A stretch of 64,000 nt of DNA from an uncultured Sphingomonadaceae bacterium (lineage in GTDB: Bacteria; Pseudomonadota; Alphaproteobacteria; Sphingomonadales; Sphingomonadaceae): contig CANNFX010000001.1 of assembly GCA_947504025.1 (NCBI GenBank), forward strand, positions 372,001 through 436,000. Reading direction: 5' to 3'. The notes beneath the pieces are model-generated. The model did no database searches and was not told the origin of the DNA. It worked only from the letters and a program-made list of their open reading frames with translations. Position 1 is the stretch's first letter; every line of letters begins with the position of its first letter. The position numbers and the translations under genes were made by a program. Positions 42,406 to 51,492 of this stretch are shown piece after piece.

Positions 42406-43614
42406 ATGATCCCACTAAGCCGCCTTCCACTCCGGCCCAAATCGGCGCTCACACTGGCAATTGCTGCCGTGGCCATCGGGGCATCCGCTGCGCATGCGCA
42501 GGATAGCAGTGGCGGCAGTGTACAGGATTTCCAACTTCCGCCCTCGCCAACTCCGACAGCAACGCCGCAAGTTCAAGGGCCTGTCGACCCCGATTCGCCC
42601 TCGACCACACCGCGCGTGATCCAAACGCCGCGTCCTACACCCACACCAACTCCGCGCGCTACTCGCCCAACTGTCATTCCGACGCCGACCCCCACTCCTG
42701 CTTTGCCCAACCGGCGCTTCACGCCTGCAACCAGCGCCCCGCCTGCAATCATCGGTCCGAGCACGCCGATTGGTGAGCTAGAAAATAGCCCGCAAACTGT
42801 TCCGACGGATTTTGCTCCAGCACCACCTCAGATCGACTCGGCTCCACCCATTCTACCGTCGCCGTCAGATGCAGGGGCCCCACCCGCTCAGAATCAAACT
42901 TTAAATGATGATACCGGTACATCTGGATGGATATGGATTGCCGCACTTCTAGCGCTGTTAGGTCTAGCATTTGCCGCGTGGCGTATAATGACTGCCAGAA
43001 AAAGCGCCTTACCGCCTGAGATAGAACGTCCTTCCGAACCACTTCCAAGGCAAACTACGCCGCCCCAACCTTCACAGTTGCCGGAGGCGAATCCTGCACC
43101 GGATTTACCAGAACAGCAAACCACACCAATTGCACCTGACGAAACACTGGCAGTAGCCTTTCAGCCGCTTTCACTCGCTCTCAGCATGATGAACGCCACA
43201 TTGTCGTACCGGATCTCAATCACGCCCGGAGCGGGGATTGAGACCGAGGCCATGACAATCGGTGCTGACATGGTCGCCGCACATGCTTCGGTACCTGTCG
43301 GGCAACAACTGGCCGATACTGCGATCATGCTGCCAATACGGCATACTGACATCGTTTTGCGCGACGGAGAGAGCCTCGAACTGAACGGCACGATAGCATT
43401 GCCGATCGCTGCGATCCGCCCCATACGTCAGGGTAATGCGGAGCTATTTGTTCCGCTCGTACGCCTTACATTCGACAATGTCGGGCAGCCGGTAGATCCG
43501 ATGACCTTTGTGCTTGGTGAAGACTCAAAGCTACAAACGGGCAAGTTACAACCATTGAGAATCGACACCGGCCCGCACACCGTGCGCCAGATGATTGCAA
43601 GGCGCCTTGGCTAA
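42406..43614 (+). CDS. Pro/Thr-rich exported protein with one membrane helix
   Basis: 402 residues. Signal peptide (LTLAIAAVAIGASAAHA, cleaved near AHA-QD), then about 125 residues dominated by Pro, Thr and Ser (repeats such as TPTPTP and ATRPTVIPTP), a transmembrane helix (GWIWIAALLALLGLAFAAW, about residues 173-191), and a further Pro-rich linker. A folded-looking C-terminal domain of about 150 residues (VAFQPLSLALSMMNATLSYR) follows. A periplasmic stalk with cytoplasmic domain is one reading; alternatively the C-terminal domain is outside. No family recognised. Confidence 0.75.
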   Translation: MIPLSRLPLRPKSALTLAIAAVAIGASAAHAQDSSGGSVQDFQLPPSPTPTATPQVQGPVDPDSPSTTPRVIQTPRPTPTPTPRATRPTVIPTPTPTPALPNRRFTPATSAPPAIIGPSTPIGELENSPQTVPTDFAPAPPQIDSAPPILPSPSDAGAPPAQNQTLNDDTGTSGWIWIAALLALLGLAFAAWRIMTARKSALPPEIERPSEPLPRQTTPPQPSQLPEANPAPDLPEQQTTPIAPDETLAVAFQPLSLALSMMNATLSYRISITPGAGIETEAMTIGADMVAAHASVPVGQQLADTAIMLPIRHTDIVLRDGESLELNGTIALPIAAIRPIRQGNAELFVPLVRLTFDNVGQPVDPMTFVLGEDSKLQTGKLQPLRIDTGPHTVRQMIARRLG

Positions 43615-43691
43615 GGTGCGAGCGAAAAGCTCTCGACGATATTGCTTTGCCCCGTTACCCCAACACAATTGATACGCGAAGGAACTGCCTG

Positions 43692-44534
43692 ATGGACCGG
43701 TTGGTTACGCCTGAATGGCTCGCAGAGGAAATGGGTGCGAGCGACCTGCGCATCGTCGATGCGTCGATGCATATGCCGGGAAGCGGACGCGATGCTAAGG
43801 CCGAATATGAGGTCGAGCATATTCCCGGCGCCGTCTTTATGGACCTTGCCTCGTTGCGCAATGCGGAGGGGGCTTTCGACCATGCCCTGCCAAAGCCTGA
43901 ACAATTTGCCAGCCGCATGCAAGGCCTCGGGCTCGGCGATGGCAGCCGCATAGTCGTGTATGACAATAGCGACATCAAAACCGCCGCGCGTGCCTGGGTA
44001 ATGTTTAAGACTTTCGGTGCGCATCATGTCGCGATCCTCGACGGTGGTCTCACCAAATGGAAGGCTGAAGATCGTCCGACCGACAGCGGCGTGGAACGTC
44101 TGCGCCACCGCCATTACACAGCCTGGGAAGACACTCAGAATGTCCGTAGCAAGGCTGATATGCTCACCAATCTAGATACCAAAACAGAGCAGGTCGTCGA
44201 TGCACGCGGCATCCCTCGCTATACGGGCGCGATGGAAGAACCACGCGAGGGTATGGCCGCAGGCCATATTCCCGGCGCGCTGAATGTCCCATTCACTCAG
44301 CTCTATAATGCAGACGGCACTTTCAAATCTGAAGATAATCTGCGCGCTGTCTTTACAGAAGCCGGTGTCGATTTGAGTAAGCCAGTCGTTACATCTTGTG
44401 GCAGCGGCGTAACGGCATCGGTTGTGCTCTTTGCGTTGGTGATGCTCGGCAAGCAAGATTTAGCACTTTATGACGGAAGTTGGGCCGAATGGGGCGCTGA
44501 TCCAGATACGCCAAAGGCGACCGGCCCGGTATGA
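43692..44534 (+). CDS. sseA: 3-mercaptopyruvate/thiosulfate sulfurtransferase (SseA)
   Basis: 280 residues with two rhodanese domains. The active-site loop is SCGSGVTAS (catalytic Cys at about residue 236) in the C-terminal domain; the N-terminal domain lacks a Cys at the equivalent position (YDNSDIKTAARAW), as is usual. Transfers sulfur from 3-mercaptopyruvate to a thiol or cyanide acceptor. ATG 43692 has AAGGA at good distance. Coupled to metC by ATGA. Confidence 0.9.
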   Translation: MDRLVTPEWLAEEMGASDLRIVDASMHMPGSGRDAKAEYEVEHIPGAVFMDLASLRNAEGAFDHALPKPEQFASRMQGLGLGDGSRIVVYDNSDIKTAARAWVMFKTFGAHHVAILDGGLTKWKAEDRPTDSGVERLRHRHYTAWEDTQNVRSKADMLTNLDTKTEQVVDARGIPRYTGAMEEPREGMAAGHIPGALNVPFTQLYNADGTFKSEDNLRAVFTEAGVDLSKPVVTSCGSGVTASVVLFALVMLGKQDLALYDGSWAEWGADPDTPKATGPV

Positions 44535-45739
44535 GCAATACCAGCGCTGACAAAAAGACGGGAACACGGTTGGTTGGCGCAGGCCGACAGCCCGAGTGGA
44601 CCGGCGCGGTAGTAAACCCGCCGATCTGGCGAGCCAGCACGCATCTTTATGAAAGTTGTGCCGCCCTGAAAGCGGGCACTAGCAGCAATGAAGACGGACG
44701 TTTCTTCTATGGCCGCCGCGGTGCACCGACCCAATGGGCGTTAGCTGATGCCCTCACGATGTTAGAGCCTGGCGCTTTCGGTACAGTCCTCTATCCCAGT
44801 GGTGTTGCAGCGATTTCCGGCGCGCTGATAAGCGTGTTGAAACCCGGCGATGTCATGCTGGTGAGCGACAATGCCTACGAACCTAGCCGATTGATGGCGA
44901 ACGGCCTGTTCAAGCGCCTCGGAATCGAAACGAAGTTCTTTGATCCGCTTGATCTGAACGCATTTACCGCAATGTTTTGCGAGAACACCAAGGCGGTGTT
45001 GATCGAGAGCCCCGGCTCACTGACGATGGAAGTGTGCGACACGCCCGCTATCGCCGCTATTGCCCGAAAGCATGGGGCAGTCAGTATGATAGACAACACA
45101 TGGGCCACGCCTCTTGCATTTCCGGCACTTCGCCATGGTTGCGATATCGCAATCATGGCGCTGACGAAGCATGTCGGCGGACACTCGGACTTAATGATGG
45201 GCAGCGTTTCGGCAGGTGAGCGGTGGTATAAACGCCTTCGTCAAACCGCACAGACACTTGGCCATGTGGTGTCGCCGGACGATGCAGCCCTAGCATTGCG
45301 AGGGATCCGGACCCTCGAGATACGATTGCAAAAACAAACCAATACTGCGCTTGGGATCGCCAAATGGCTCGATGCTCGTAATGACGTGGCTCATGTGCTG
45401 TGCCCAATGTTGCCAGGATCCCCGACTCATGAAACATGGGCGCGTGACTTCACAGGTGGCTGCGGACTTTTCAGCTTTGTTCTGAAAGGGCGCGGCGCCG
45501 AGGCCCGCGACCGGTTAATCGATGCGTTGGATTTATTTGGCATCGGCTACAGTTGGGGCGGCTTTGAAAGCCTTGCCCTGCCTGCCGATCCCGCGCCAAT
45601 CCGCACCGCAGCAAGTTGGCCGCCCAAGGATTATGACGCAGACGATCAATGTCTTATCCGCCTCTTCATTGGGCTAGAAGACGTTGATGATTTAATCGCC
45701 GACCTAGCACGGGCTTTTGATGCTATGGATCAAACATGA
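44531..45739 (+). CDS. metC: Cystathionine beta-lyase
   Basis: 402 residues, PLP-dependent Cys/Met metabolism family. The PLP lysine is in ALTKHVGGHSD (about residue 213), and the opening NPPIWRASTHLYESC and the SYSWGGFESL-like C-terminal segment fit the MetC/aminotransferase subgroup. Cleaves cystathionine to homocysteine, pyruvate and ammonia. Sits between sseA and mscS with four-base overlaps on both sides. Confidence 0.88.
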   Translation: MSNTSADKKTGTRLVGAGRQPEWTGAVVNPPIWRASTHLYESCAALKAGTSSNEDGRFFYGRRGAPTQWALADALTMLEPGAFGTVLYPSGVAAISGALISVLKPGDVMLVSDNAYEPSRLMANGLFKRLGIETKFFDPLDLNAFTAMFCENTKAVLIESPGSLTMEVCDTPAIAAIARKHGAVSMIDNTWATPLAFPALRHGCDIAIMALTKHVGGHSDLMMGSVSAGERWYKRLRQTAQTLGHVVSPDDAALALRGIRTLEIRLQKQTNTALGIAKWLDARNDVAHVLCPMLPGSPTHETWARDFTGGCGLFSFVLKGRGAEARDRLIDALDLFGIGYSWGGFESLALPADPAPIRTAASWPPKDYDADDQCLIRLFIGLEDVDDLIADLARAFDAMDQT

Positions 45740-46848
45740 CCGCAACCGCTACAACTACAGCGCCCGACGAGACCTCATCGGGCGAAACGCTTCAGGCCGG
45801 CGATACTGTCACCTTGCAAGTTGTCGATGGCGGCACGGGGCAAGCTGCGCCGCCACCTGAGGCCGCAACGTCAGAAGCAGTCAAAAGCGCTGACACGATC
45901 AAGAACGCGGTAAGCGAGCAAAGCGAAACGGCAGGCGGATTGATCGACAGCCTGGACATGCTCGCGGTGACGCTTGGCTCCACGCGGATATCGGTGTGGG
46001 ACGGGCTGATTGTTGTTCTTGTGATCGCCGGTGTGATCATCGGAGCATGGCTGATTTGCAAGCTCTCCCATCTGATTCTGAAGCGCATCACAAAATTCGA
46101 TTCCACGCAGCAATTGTTGGCCGAGAAGCTCATTTCGATGGGCGTCTGGGCCATGGCAATCCTGATCGGTATCGACATGCTGGGCATCGACTTGACCGCA
46201 TTGGCCGTATTCTCTGGCGCATTTGGCCTCGCGATAGGCTTCGGTCTTCAAAAAACATTCGGCAATCTTATCGCCGGAATAATCTTACTGATGGATCGTT
46301 CGATCAAACCAGGTGACGTGATCGCCGTGGCAGATCAGGCAGGTAATTCCACATTCGGCCAGATCCGGAAGATCGGTATTCGCGCTGTTTCGGTCACCAC
46401 ACGAGATCAACGTGAATACCTGATTCCTAACGAAAACTTGATGGTGAACCAAGTCGAGAACTGGTCATACTCAAGCAAAACTGTGCGCATGCAGGTTCCG
46501 GTTGGTATATCCTACAGCTGCGACATCAAACAGGCTGAAGAATTGATGCTGGAAGCCGTGGGAAGCGTCGACCGCATCTTGAAGGTCCCTTCCCCAACAG
46601 TCTGGTTGGATGCCTATGGCGACAGTTCGGTGAACTTCGTCATTCAATCTTGGATTCGTGATCCAGAAGACGGCGTTGGCAACATCAAGTCGCAAGTTCT
46701 CAAGAAATTGTGGGATCTCTTTCAGGAAAATGGTATCGAAATTCCGTTCCCTCAGCGTGATTTGAATTTGCGCAGCAACGAGCAATTCGATCAATTGATC
46801 GCCGCAGTCTCGCAACGGGTTGAGAGCAAAAAGACCGATAAAGAGTAA
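45736..46848 (+). CDS. MscS-family mechanosensitive ion channel
   Basis: 370 residues. A low-complexity polar N-terminus (about 60 residues), then membrane helices at about 92-115, 135-160 and 160-185. The pore-lining helix and following beta domain carry FGLAIGFGLQKTFGNLIAG and IRKIGIRAVSVTTRDQREYL, NENLMVNQVENWS. Family MscS. Releases solutes on hypo-osmotic shock. It is translationally coupled to metC, so expression follows the sulfur genes rather than an osmotic operon. Confidence 0.9.
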   Translation: MTATATTTAPDETSSGETLQAGDTVTLQVVDGGTGQAAPPPEAATSEAVKSADTIKNAVSEQSETAGGLIDSLDMLAVTLGSTRISVWDGLIVVLVIAGVIIGAWLICKLSHLILKRITKFDSTQQLLAEKLISMGVWAMAILIGIDMLGIDLTALAVFSGAFGLAIGFGLQKTFGNLIAGIILLMDRSIKPGDVIAVADQAGNSTFGQIRKIGIRAVSVTTRDQREYLIPNENLMVNQVENWSYSSKTVRMQVPVGISYSCDIKQAEELMLEAVGSVDRILKVPSPTVWLDAYGDSSVNFVIQSWIRDPEDGVGNIKSQVLKKLWDLFQENGIEIPFPQRDLNLRSNEQFDQLIAAVSQRVESKKTDKE

Positions 46849-46947
46849 GCTTTTTACGCCTTAACGAATGGGGCACTAAAGCTGGACTAGGCCAAGCCCA
46901 ATCCTTTCTGACTGGCGGGATCGCCGTTGCCGATGCACTTTTACTGC

Positions 46948-47715
46948 ATGGCAAATACATCTTCTCTAGGCACCGTCTATCTGGTCGGCGCGGGTCCGGG
47001 CGACCCTGATCTACTCACATTGCGCGCTGCGCGGTTGCTGCAACATGCCGAACTAGTTGTGCATGACGGCTTGGTTGATCCATCAATCCTCGCAATGATA
47101 CCCGTAACGGCGCGCCGCATTTCAGTGGCCAAACAACGCAGCAAACACACACTGCCACAAGACGAAATCAACGCATTGCTTATCGACGAAGCACAAGCAG
47201 GGCGCGATGTCGTGCGTCTAAAAGGCGGCGATCCCTTTATCTTCGGCCGGGGCGGTGAAGAAATGGAAGATTGCCACGCCGCCGGTATACGTGTCGAAAT
47301 CGTGCCCGGCATTACCGCAGCCAGCGGTGCCGCTGCAGCTTCACAGATTGCCCTCACCCACCGTGATAGCGCCAGCATCGTCAGCTTCGTAGCAGGTCAG
47401 TGCAAGGGCCTGTCCGATCAAGACTGGGCCGGACTTGCTGGTAAAGGCCGCACGCTCGTCATTTATATGGGCGTCAGAACAGCGCCGCAGATCGCCGAGA
47501 AACTGATGGGTGACGGGCTAGCGCCCGACATGCCCGTCGCCATCATCGAAAACGGTGCACGCCCGCAAATGCGTGTGCTGCGCGGTCAACTGGCCGCCCT
47601 GCCTGACCTTGTAGAGCAGCACCGTGTCGTTAGCCCTGCTCTTATCGTCATCGGCGACGTCACTGCGCGGGCCAATGCCTCTGTCGCGCAGATCGCTTTG
47701 GAGGCCGCACTATGA
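46948..47715 (+). CDS. cobA: Uroporphyrinogen-III C-methyltransferase (SUMT)
   Basis: Adds two methyl groups to uroporphyrinogen III, the first step toward siroheme. 255 residues from the preferred ATG; an in-frame ATG exists 21 bases upstream. SAM-binding motif VYLVGAGPGDPDLLT, RLKGGDPFIFGRGGEE (the core substrate loop) and GITAASGAAA are present. It leads the sulfite reductase operon, so the siroheme is for CysI. It lacks the CysG dehydrogenase/ferrochelatase half; those steps must be encoded elsewhere. Confidence 0.92.
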   Translation: MANTSSLGTVYLVGAGPGDPDLLTLRAARLLQHAELVVHDGLVDPSILAMIPVTARRISVAKQRSKHTLPQDEINALLIDEAQAGRDVVRLKGGDPFIFGRGGEEMEDCHAAGIRVEIVPGITAASGAAAASQIALTHRDSASIVSFVAGQCKGLSDQDWAGLAGKGRTLVIYMGVRTAPQIAEKLMGDGLAPDMPVAIIENGARPQMRVLRGQLAALPDLVEQHRVVSPALIVIGDVTARANASVAQIALEAAL

Positions 47716-48011
47716 AGATCATTACTGGAAACGACCTCGAAAGCGGGGCCGTCACCTGGTGGAATGGCCAGGGGTGGTCGCTTCGCGTCGAAGATGCTGC
47801 CGATGCGGGAGATTCTGCCGAAGCCATCCTCGCCCGGGAAGAAGCAGCCCGCCGCGTCAACGCTGGCTATATTATCGAAGGTGAACCGGGTTCTGACGGC
47901 CATCCGCGTCCGGCACATGTGAAGGACCGCATTCGCGGCCTCGGCCCGACCGTTCGCCTTGACCTGACACTCAAGCCCGGCGACGAAATCGCCGCCCGTG
48001 AGGTAATCTGA
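47712..48011 (+). CDS. DUF2849 protein of the sulfite reductase operon
   Basis: 99 residues, overlapping cobA by ATGA. It matches the DUF2849 family, which accompanies cysI in many alphaproteobacteria; the motif GAVTWWNGQGWSLRVEDA and the C-terminal PVRLDLTLKPG-like segment are typical. No biochemical function is established. Its position inside the operon implies a role in siroheme-dependent sulfite reduction, perhaps assembly. Confidence 0.82.
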   Translation: MKIITGNDLESGAVTWWNGQGWSLRVEDAADAGDSAEAILAREEAARRVNAGYIIEGEPGSDGHPRPAHVKDRIRGLGPTVRLDLTLKPGDEIAAREVI

Positions 48012-49645
48012 TGTATCAATACGACAAATTCGACCAGCAGATGGTCGACACACGCGTAGCAGAATTCCGCGATCAGGTGGAACGTCGGCTGGCAGGCAAG
48101 CTAACCGAAGATCAGTTCAAGCCGCTGCGGCTGATGAACGGTCTCTATCTACAGCTCCACGCCTATATGCTGCGCGTTGCCATTCCCTATGGCACGCTCA
48201 GCGGTGCGCAGATGCATGTGTTAGCCGACATTGCGGACAAATATGACCGTGGTTATGGGCACTTCACCACCCGCCAGAACATCCAATATAATTGGATCAA
48301 ATTGGCCGAGGCGCCTGACCTCTTGGAAGACTTAGCCAAAGCCGAGATGCACGCCATCCAGACCAGCGGTAATTGCATCCGCAACATCAGTTCCGATCAC
48401 TTTGCAGGCGCTGCGGCGGATGAGGTCGCGGATCCTCGTCCCTATGCCGAATTGCTACGTCAGTGGTCAAGCTTTCACCCGGAATTCAGCTACTTGCCGC
48501 GTAAGTTCAAATTTGCGGTGATCGCCAGCGAGGAAGACCGCGCGGCAATGCGGCTACATGATATCGGCATCCGTATTGTGAAGAATGACGCGGGCGAACT
48601 GGGCGCGGCATTCTATGTCGGCGGCGGCATGGGCCGCACCCCAATGATAGCTCCGCTGGTGCGTGATTTTGTACCGCTCGATCAATTGGTGACCTATGCC
48701 GAAGCCTGCCTGCGGGTCTACAATCGTTACGGCCGCCGCGACAATAAGTACAAGGCGCGGATCAAGATCCTCGTCCATGAATTGGGCAAAGAAGAATACA
48801 CCCGCCAGGTCGAGGAAGAGTTCGCACTCTTGCTCGAGCAGAACATCGAGCCGCCGATTGCAGAATTGGAACGGATCAAGATGTTCTTTGGTGATCCGGC
48901 TTACGATCAGGACGCAAGCAGTGAAATCGACCGTTCCGATCCCGATTTCGCGCTATGGGTCGACACCAACACCAAGGCGCATAAGCAGCCGGGCTATGTA
49001 AGCGCGGTGATCAGCCTGAAGCCGGTTGGCGGCATCCCGGGGGACGCGACGACGGCCCAGATGCATCTGATGGGCGATCTGGCGGCGCGTTACAGCTTCG
49101 ACGAAGCCCGCGTTACACATACGCAAAACATCGTCCTGCCGCATGTGAAGATATCCGATCTGCACGCGCTATGGACTGAGCTTGATGCAGCAGGCCTCGG
49201 CACTGCTAATCTCGACCAAATCGGCGATATCATCGCCTGCCCCGGCCTCGATTATTGCAGCCTTGCCAATGCGCGTTCGATCCCGATCGCACAGCAAATA
49301 TCCGAACGCTTTGCGAAAAATGGCAAGGGTGACACGCTGGGCGAGCTAAAGTTGAAAATCTCCGGTTGCATCAATGCCTGTGGCCATCACCATGCCGGCC
49401 ACATCGGTATCCTAGGCGTCGACCGTAAGGGCGTTGAGAACTACCAGCTATCGCTCGGCGGAAGCGAGGCAGAGGACACATCACTCGCCAAGATCACCGG
49501 CCCCGGATTTGACGAAGCTGGCATTGTCGATGCCGTGGAAACTGCTGCTGACGTCTATCTCGCCGCGCGCGAAGGAGAGGAGCGGTTCATCGACACATAT
49601 CGCCGTATCGGCATGGCTCCGTTCAAGGAGGCGCTTTATGGTTGA
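48011..49645 (+). CDS. cysI: Siroheme-dependent sulfite/nitrite reductase subunit
   Basis: 544 residues. Reduces sulfite to sulfide, six electrons. The [4Fe-4S]-siroheme cysteines lie in ACPGLDYCSLAN and GCINACGHHHAGHIG (about residues 413-420 and 455-459), the C-x5-C and C-x3-C pairs of the family. Duplicate NiR/SiR domains fill the chain. No flavoprotein CysJ is encoded in the operon, so ferredoxin or another donor is implied. The start overlaps the DUF2849 stop by one base. Confidence 0.92.
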   Translation: MYQYDKFDQQMVDTRVAEFRDQVERRLAGKLTEDQFKPLRLMNGLYLQLHAYMLRVAIPYGTLSGAQMHVLADIADKYDRGYGHFTTRQNIQYNWIKLAEAPDLLEDLAKAEMHAIQTSGNCIRNISSDHFAGAAADEVADPRPYAELLRQWSSFHPEFSYLPRKFKFAVIASEEDRAAMRLHDIGIRIVKNDAGELGAAFYVGGGMGRTPMIAPLVRDFVPLDQLVTYAEACLRVYNRYGRRDNKYKARIKILVHELGKEEYTRQVEEEFALLLEQNIEPPIAELERIKMFFGDPAYDQDASSEIDRSDPDFALWVDTNTKAHKQPGYVSAVISLKPVGGIPGDATTAQMHLMGDLAARYSFDEARVTHTQNIVLPHVKISDLHALWTELDAAGLGTANLDQIGDIIACPGLDYCSLANARSIPIAQQISERFAKNGKGDTLGELKLKISGCINACGHHHAGHIGILGVDRKGVENYQLSLGGSEAEDTSLAKITGPGFDEAGIVDAVETAADVYLAAREGEERFIDTYRRIGMAPFKEALYG

Positions 49646-50063
49646 GCTACTGCGTTTACGTAAAGACGAGACACACAGCGAAGCTGCCGTCACGGTCGAA
49701 GCATTTCTGGGTCGAACCAATGCCGGTGCCGTCCGTATCGAACCAGGCGAAGATGGTCGCGAGCTGATCCCGCATCTCGACCGGATTCGCTTAGTCGAGG
49801 TGAATTTCCCGGTGTTTGGCGACGGTCGCGGTTATTCCGCGGCTCGCATTTTGCGGGAAGCTGGCTTCACCGGTGAGATCCGCGCAGTGGGTGACGTGTT
49901 GGTGGACCAAATCGCTTATATGCGGCGCTGCGGTTTTGACGCTTTTGCGCCTGATACTCCACTGAATGCTGACGACGCAAAAAACGCACTGGAGCGCTGG
50001 GGCGAAGTCTATCAACCTACCACAGATGGCCGTCGGCCCATTTGGGCCCAACGCCATGAATGA
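49638..50063 (+). CDS. DUF934 protein (operon partner of cysI)
   Basis: 141 residues, with the ribosome binding site AAGGAGG within cysI and an eight-base overlap with it. The family signature is visible as FPVFGDGRGYSAARILR and VLVDQIAYMRRCGFDAF. DUF934 proteins are conserved beside cysI or cysH in alpha- and betaproteobacteria but have no proven activity. An eight-base overlap with cysH ties it to APS reduction as well. Confidence 0.85.
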   Translation: MVELLRLRKDETHSEAAVTVEAFLGRTNAGAVRIEPGEDGRELIPHLDRIRLVEVNFPVFGDGRGYSAARILREAGFTGEIRAVGDVLVDQIAYMRRCGFDAFAPDTPLNADDAKNALERWGEVYQPTTDGRRPIWAQRHE

Positions 50064-50850
50064 CATGACCCGCATAAGAGACCGCATTGATACAGGCCCA
50101 CGTTTCTCAGAGGCGGACGCGATCCGATTAAACCGTATGTTTCGCGGTGCCGATACGCTCGACGTAATGCGTGCCGTGCTGAAAGATCAGCTTGCAGGCG
50201 AGGTCGCGACGGTATCCAGCTTCGGTGCAGAAAGTGCTGTATTGCTTCATCTGATCGCGCAGATTGCGTCTGATACGCCCGTGATCTTCCTCGATACGGA
50301 AAAGCACTTTCCCGAAACACTCGCCTATCGTGACGAGTTGGTGGCCAAGCTCGGCCTGACAAATTTGCAGGTGTTGAAGCCGGACACGGAAACAATTGCA
50401 GACAAAGATGCCAATGGCCTGCGCTGGTCATTCGATCCCGATGGTTGCTGCGAAATTCGCAAAGTTATCCCATTGCGCAAGGCACTCGCGAGTTATGACG
50501 CGTCGATAACGGGCCGCAAGGCGTTCCAGTCCGACGGTCGCAGCGCCCTGCCCCGCTTCGAAGTGGATGCCAGTGACGAACAAGGCCGCCTGAAGATCAA
50601 TCCGATCATCGATTGGACTGCCGAAGACATCGCCGCCTATTTCGAAGAGCACGAGCTGCCCCGCCACCCGCTTGTGGCCGAGGGGTACCCTTCGATTGGC
50701 TGCTCCCCTTGCACCAGCAAAGTCGCACCGGGTGAAGACCCGCGTTCAGGCCGTTGGAAGGGTTGGGACAAGACGGAATGCGGCATCCACGAAGATGGTA
50801 CGGCTAGCGATGTTACTGATCTGCCACCGGGATACGATCCATATTTCTAA
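50056..50850 (+). CDS. cysH: Assimilatory adenylyl-sulfate (APS) reductase
   Basis: 264 residues. Reduces APS (or PAPS) to sulfite using thioredoxin or glutaredoxin. The CC pair at 131-132 and the C-x2-C at 216/219 (GCSPC) are the four cysteines that bind the [4Fe-4S] cluster of APS reductases; the catalytic Cys242 is in ECGIHE. This cluster set is absent in E. coli-type PAPS reductases, so APS is the likely substrate. Start is ATG 50056, overlapping DUF934. Confidence 0.92.
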   Translation: MNDMTRIRDRIDTGPRFSEADAIRLNRMFRGADTLDVMRAVLKDQLAGEVATVSSFGAESAVLLHLIAQIASDTPVIFLDTEKHFPETLAYRDELVAKLGLTNLQVLKPDTETIADKDANGLRWSFDPDGCCEIRKVIPLRKALASYDASITGRKAFQSDGRSALPRFEVDASDEQGRLKINPIIDWTAEDIAAYFEEHELPRHPLVAEGYPSIGCSPCTSKVAPGEDPRSGRWKGWDKTECGIHEDGTASDVTDLPPGYDPYF

Positions 50851-50901
50851 CCGCCCAAGGAAACGCTTGCCTGCAGCCGTTGCCACAAGTAGCATCGTGA
50901 C

Positions 50902-51492
50902 ATGCTATTGCCTTTGCTACTTCTCATGTCTGATCCAGTCGCGCAGCCGCAGCCGCCTGCCACAGAAACCTGTGAATACGATCTTGATGCGATGCTCGAG
51001 CTTGATCTAGATTCCTTCGATCAAGACTTGAACGGTGGTTGGCGCCCCCTTGCTGGACAAGGATGCAAGCGCGAGGCCGCAGAACTCATCCGCGAGTGGC
51101 GGCACGAAAAACGTGCTCACGATTCGATCCTCTACTGGCATGAAGGGCAGCTGCGGGCTAATGTTGGTGAAACCGAGGCCGCAATTGCCCTGTTCAATCT
51201 AACATATAAGCCAGCCGAACTTGATGTTGAGTTCGGCTGGAACCATTACGTTTCCGGCAGCATTGCTTTTCTCGAACGCGAACGTGATGCACTCCAAAAC
51301 TCTATTGCAGAGCTTCGCAAAGTCCCTGAGCCTGAAGACAACAACTTCACTATGGCAGATGGGACAGTGCTAAAAATAGACTGGCCGCCAAATTTGAATG
51401 TACTCGAAGCATTTGAGCGATGTTGGGACAAGCCATATGCCGAAGCATACAGCAGCGCTGAATGCCGCGTGAAAAAGAACTCTGAAAGCTAG
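50902..51492 (+). CDS. Exported or membrane-associated protein, function unknown
   Basis: 196 residues beginning MLLPLLLLMSDPVAQP, probably a signal peptide. Mostly helical in appearance with even Cys residues (positions about 24, 55, 168, 188) that could form disulphides. A segment AAIALFNLTYKPAE resembles a single TPR-like turn, and a later one (DGTVLKIDWPPNLNVLEAFERCW) is tryptophan-rich. I do not recognise a family. Its stop overlaps the convergent epimerase gene by three bases. Confidence 0.65.
   Translation: MLLPLLLLMSDPVAQPQPPATETCEYDLDAMLELDLDSFDQDLNGGWRPLAGQGCKREAAELIREWRHEKRAHDSILYWHEGQLRANVGETEAAIALFNLTYKPAELDVEFGWNHYVSGSIAFLERERDALQNSIAELRKVPEPEDNNFTMADGTVLKIDWPPNLNVLEAFERCWDKPYAEAYSSAECRVKKNSES

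Noticed and set aside
42600..42720. Short repeats around ACTCCGACA and ACACCAACT as a CRISPR-like array
   Set aside because: In-frame Pro/Thr codons of a coding sequence; no fixed repeat or spacer length.
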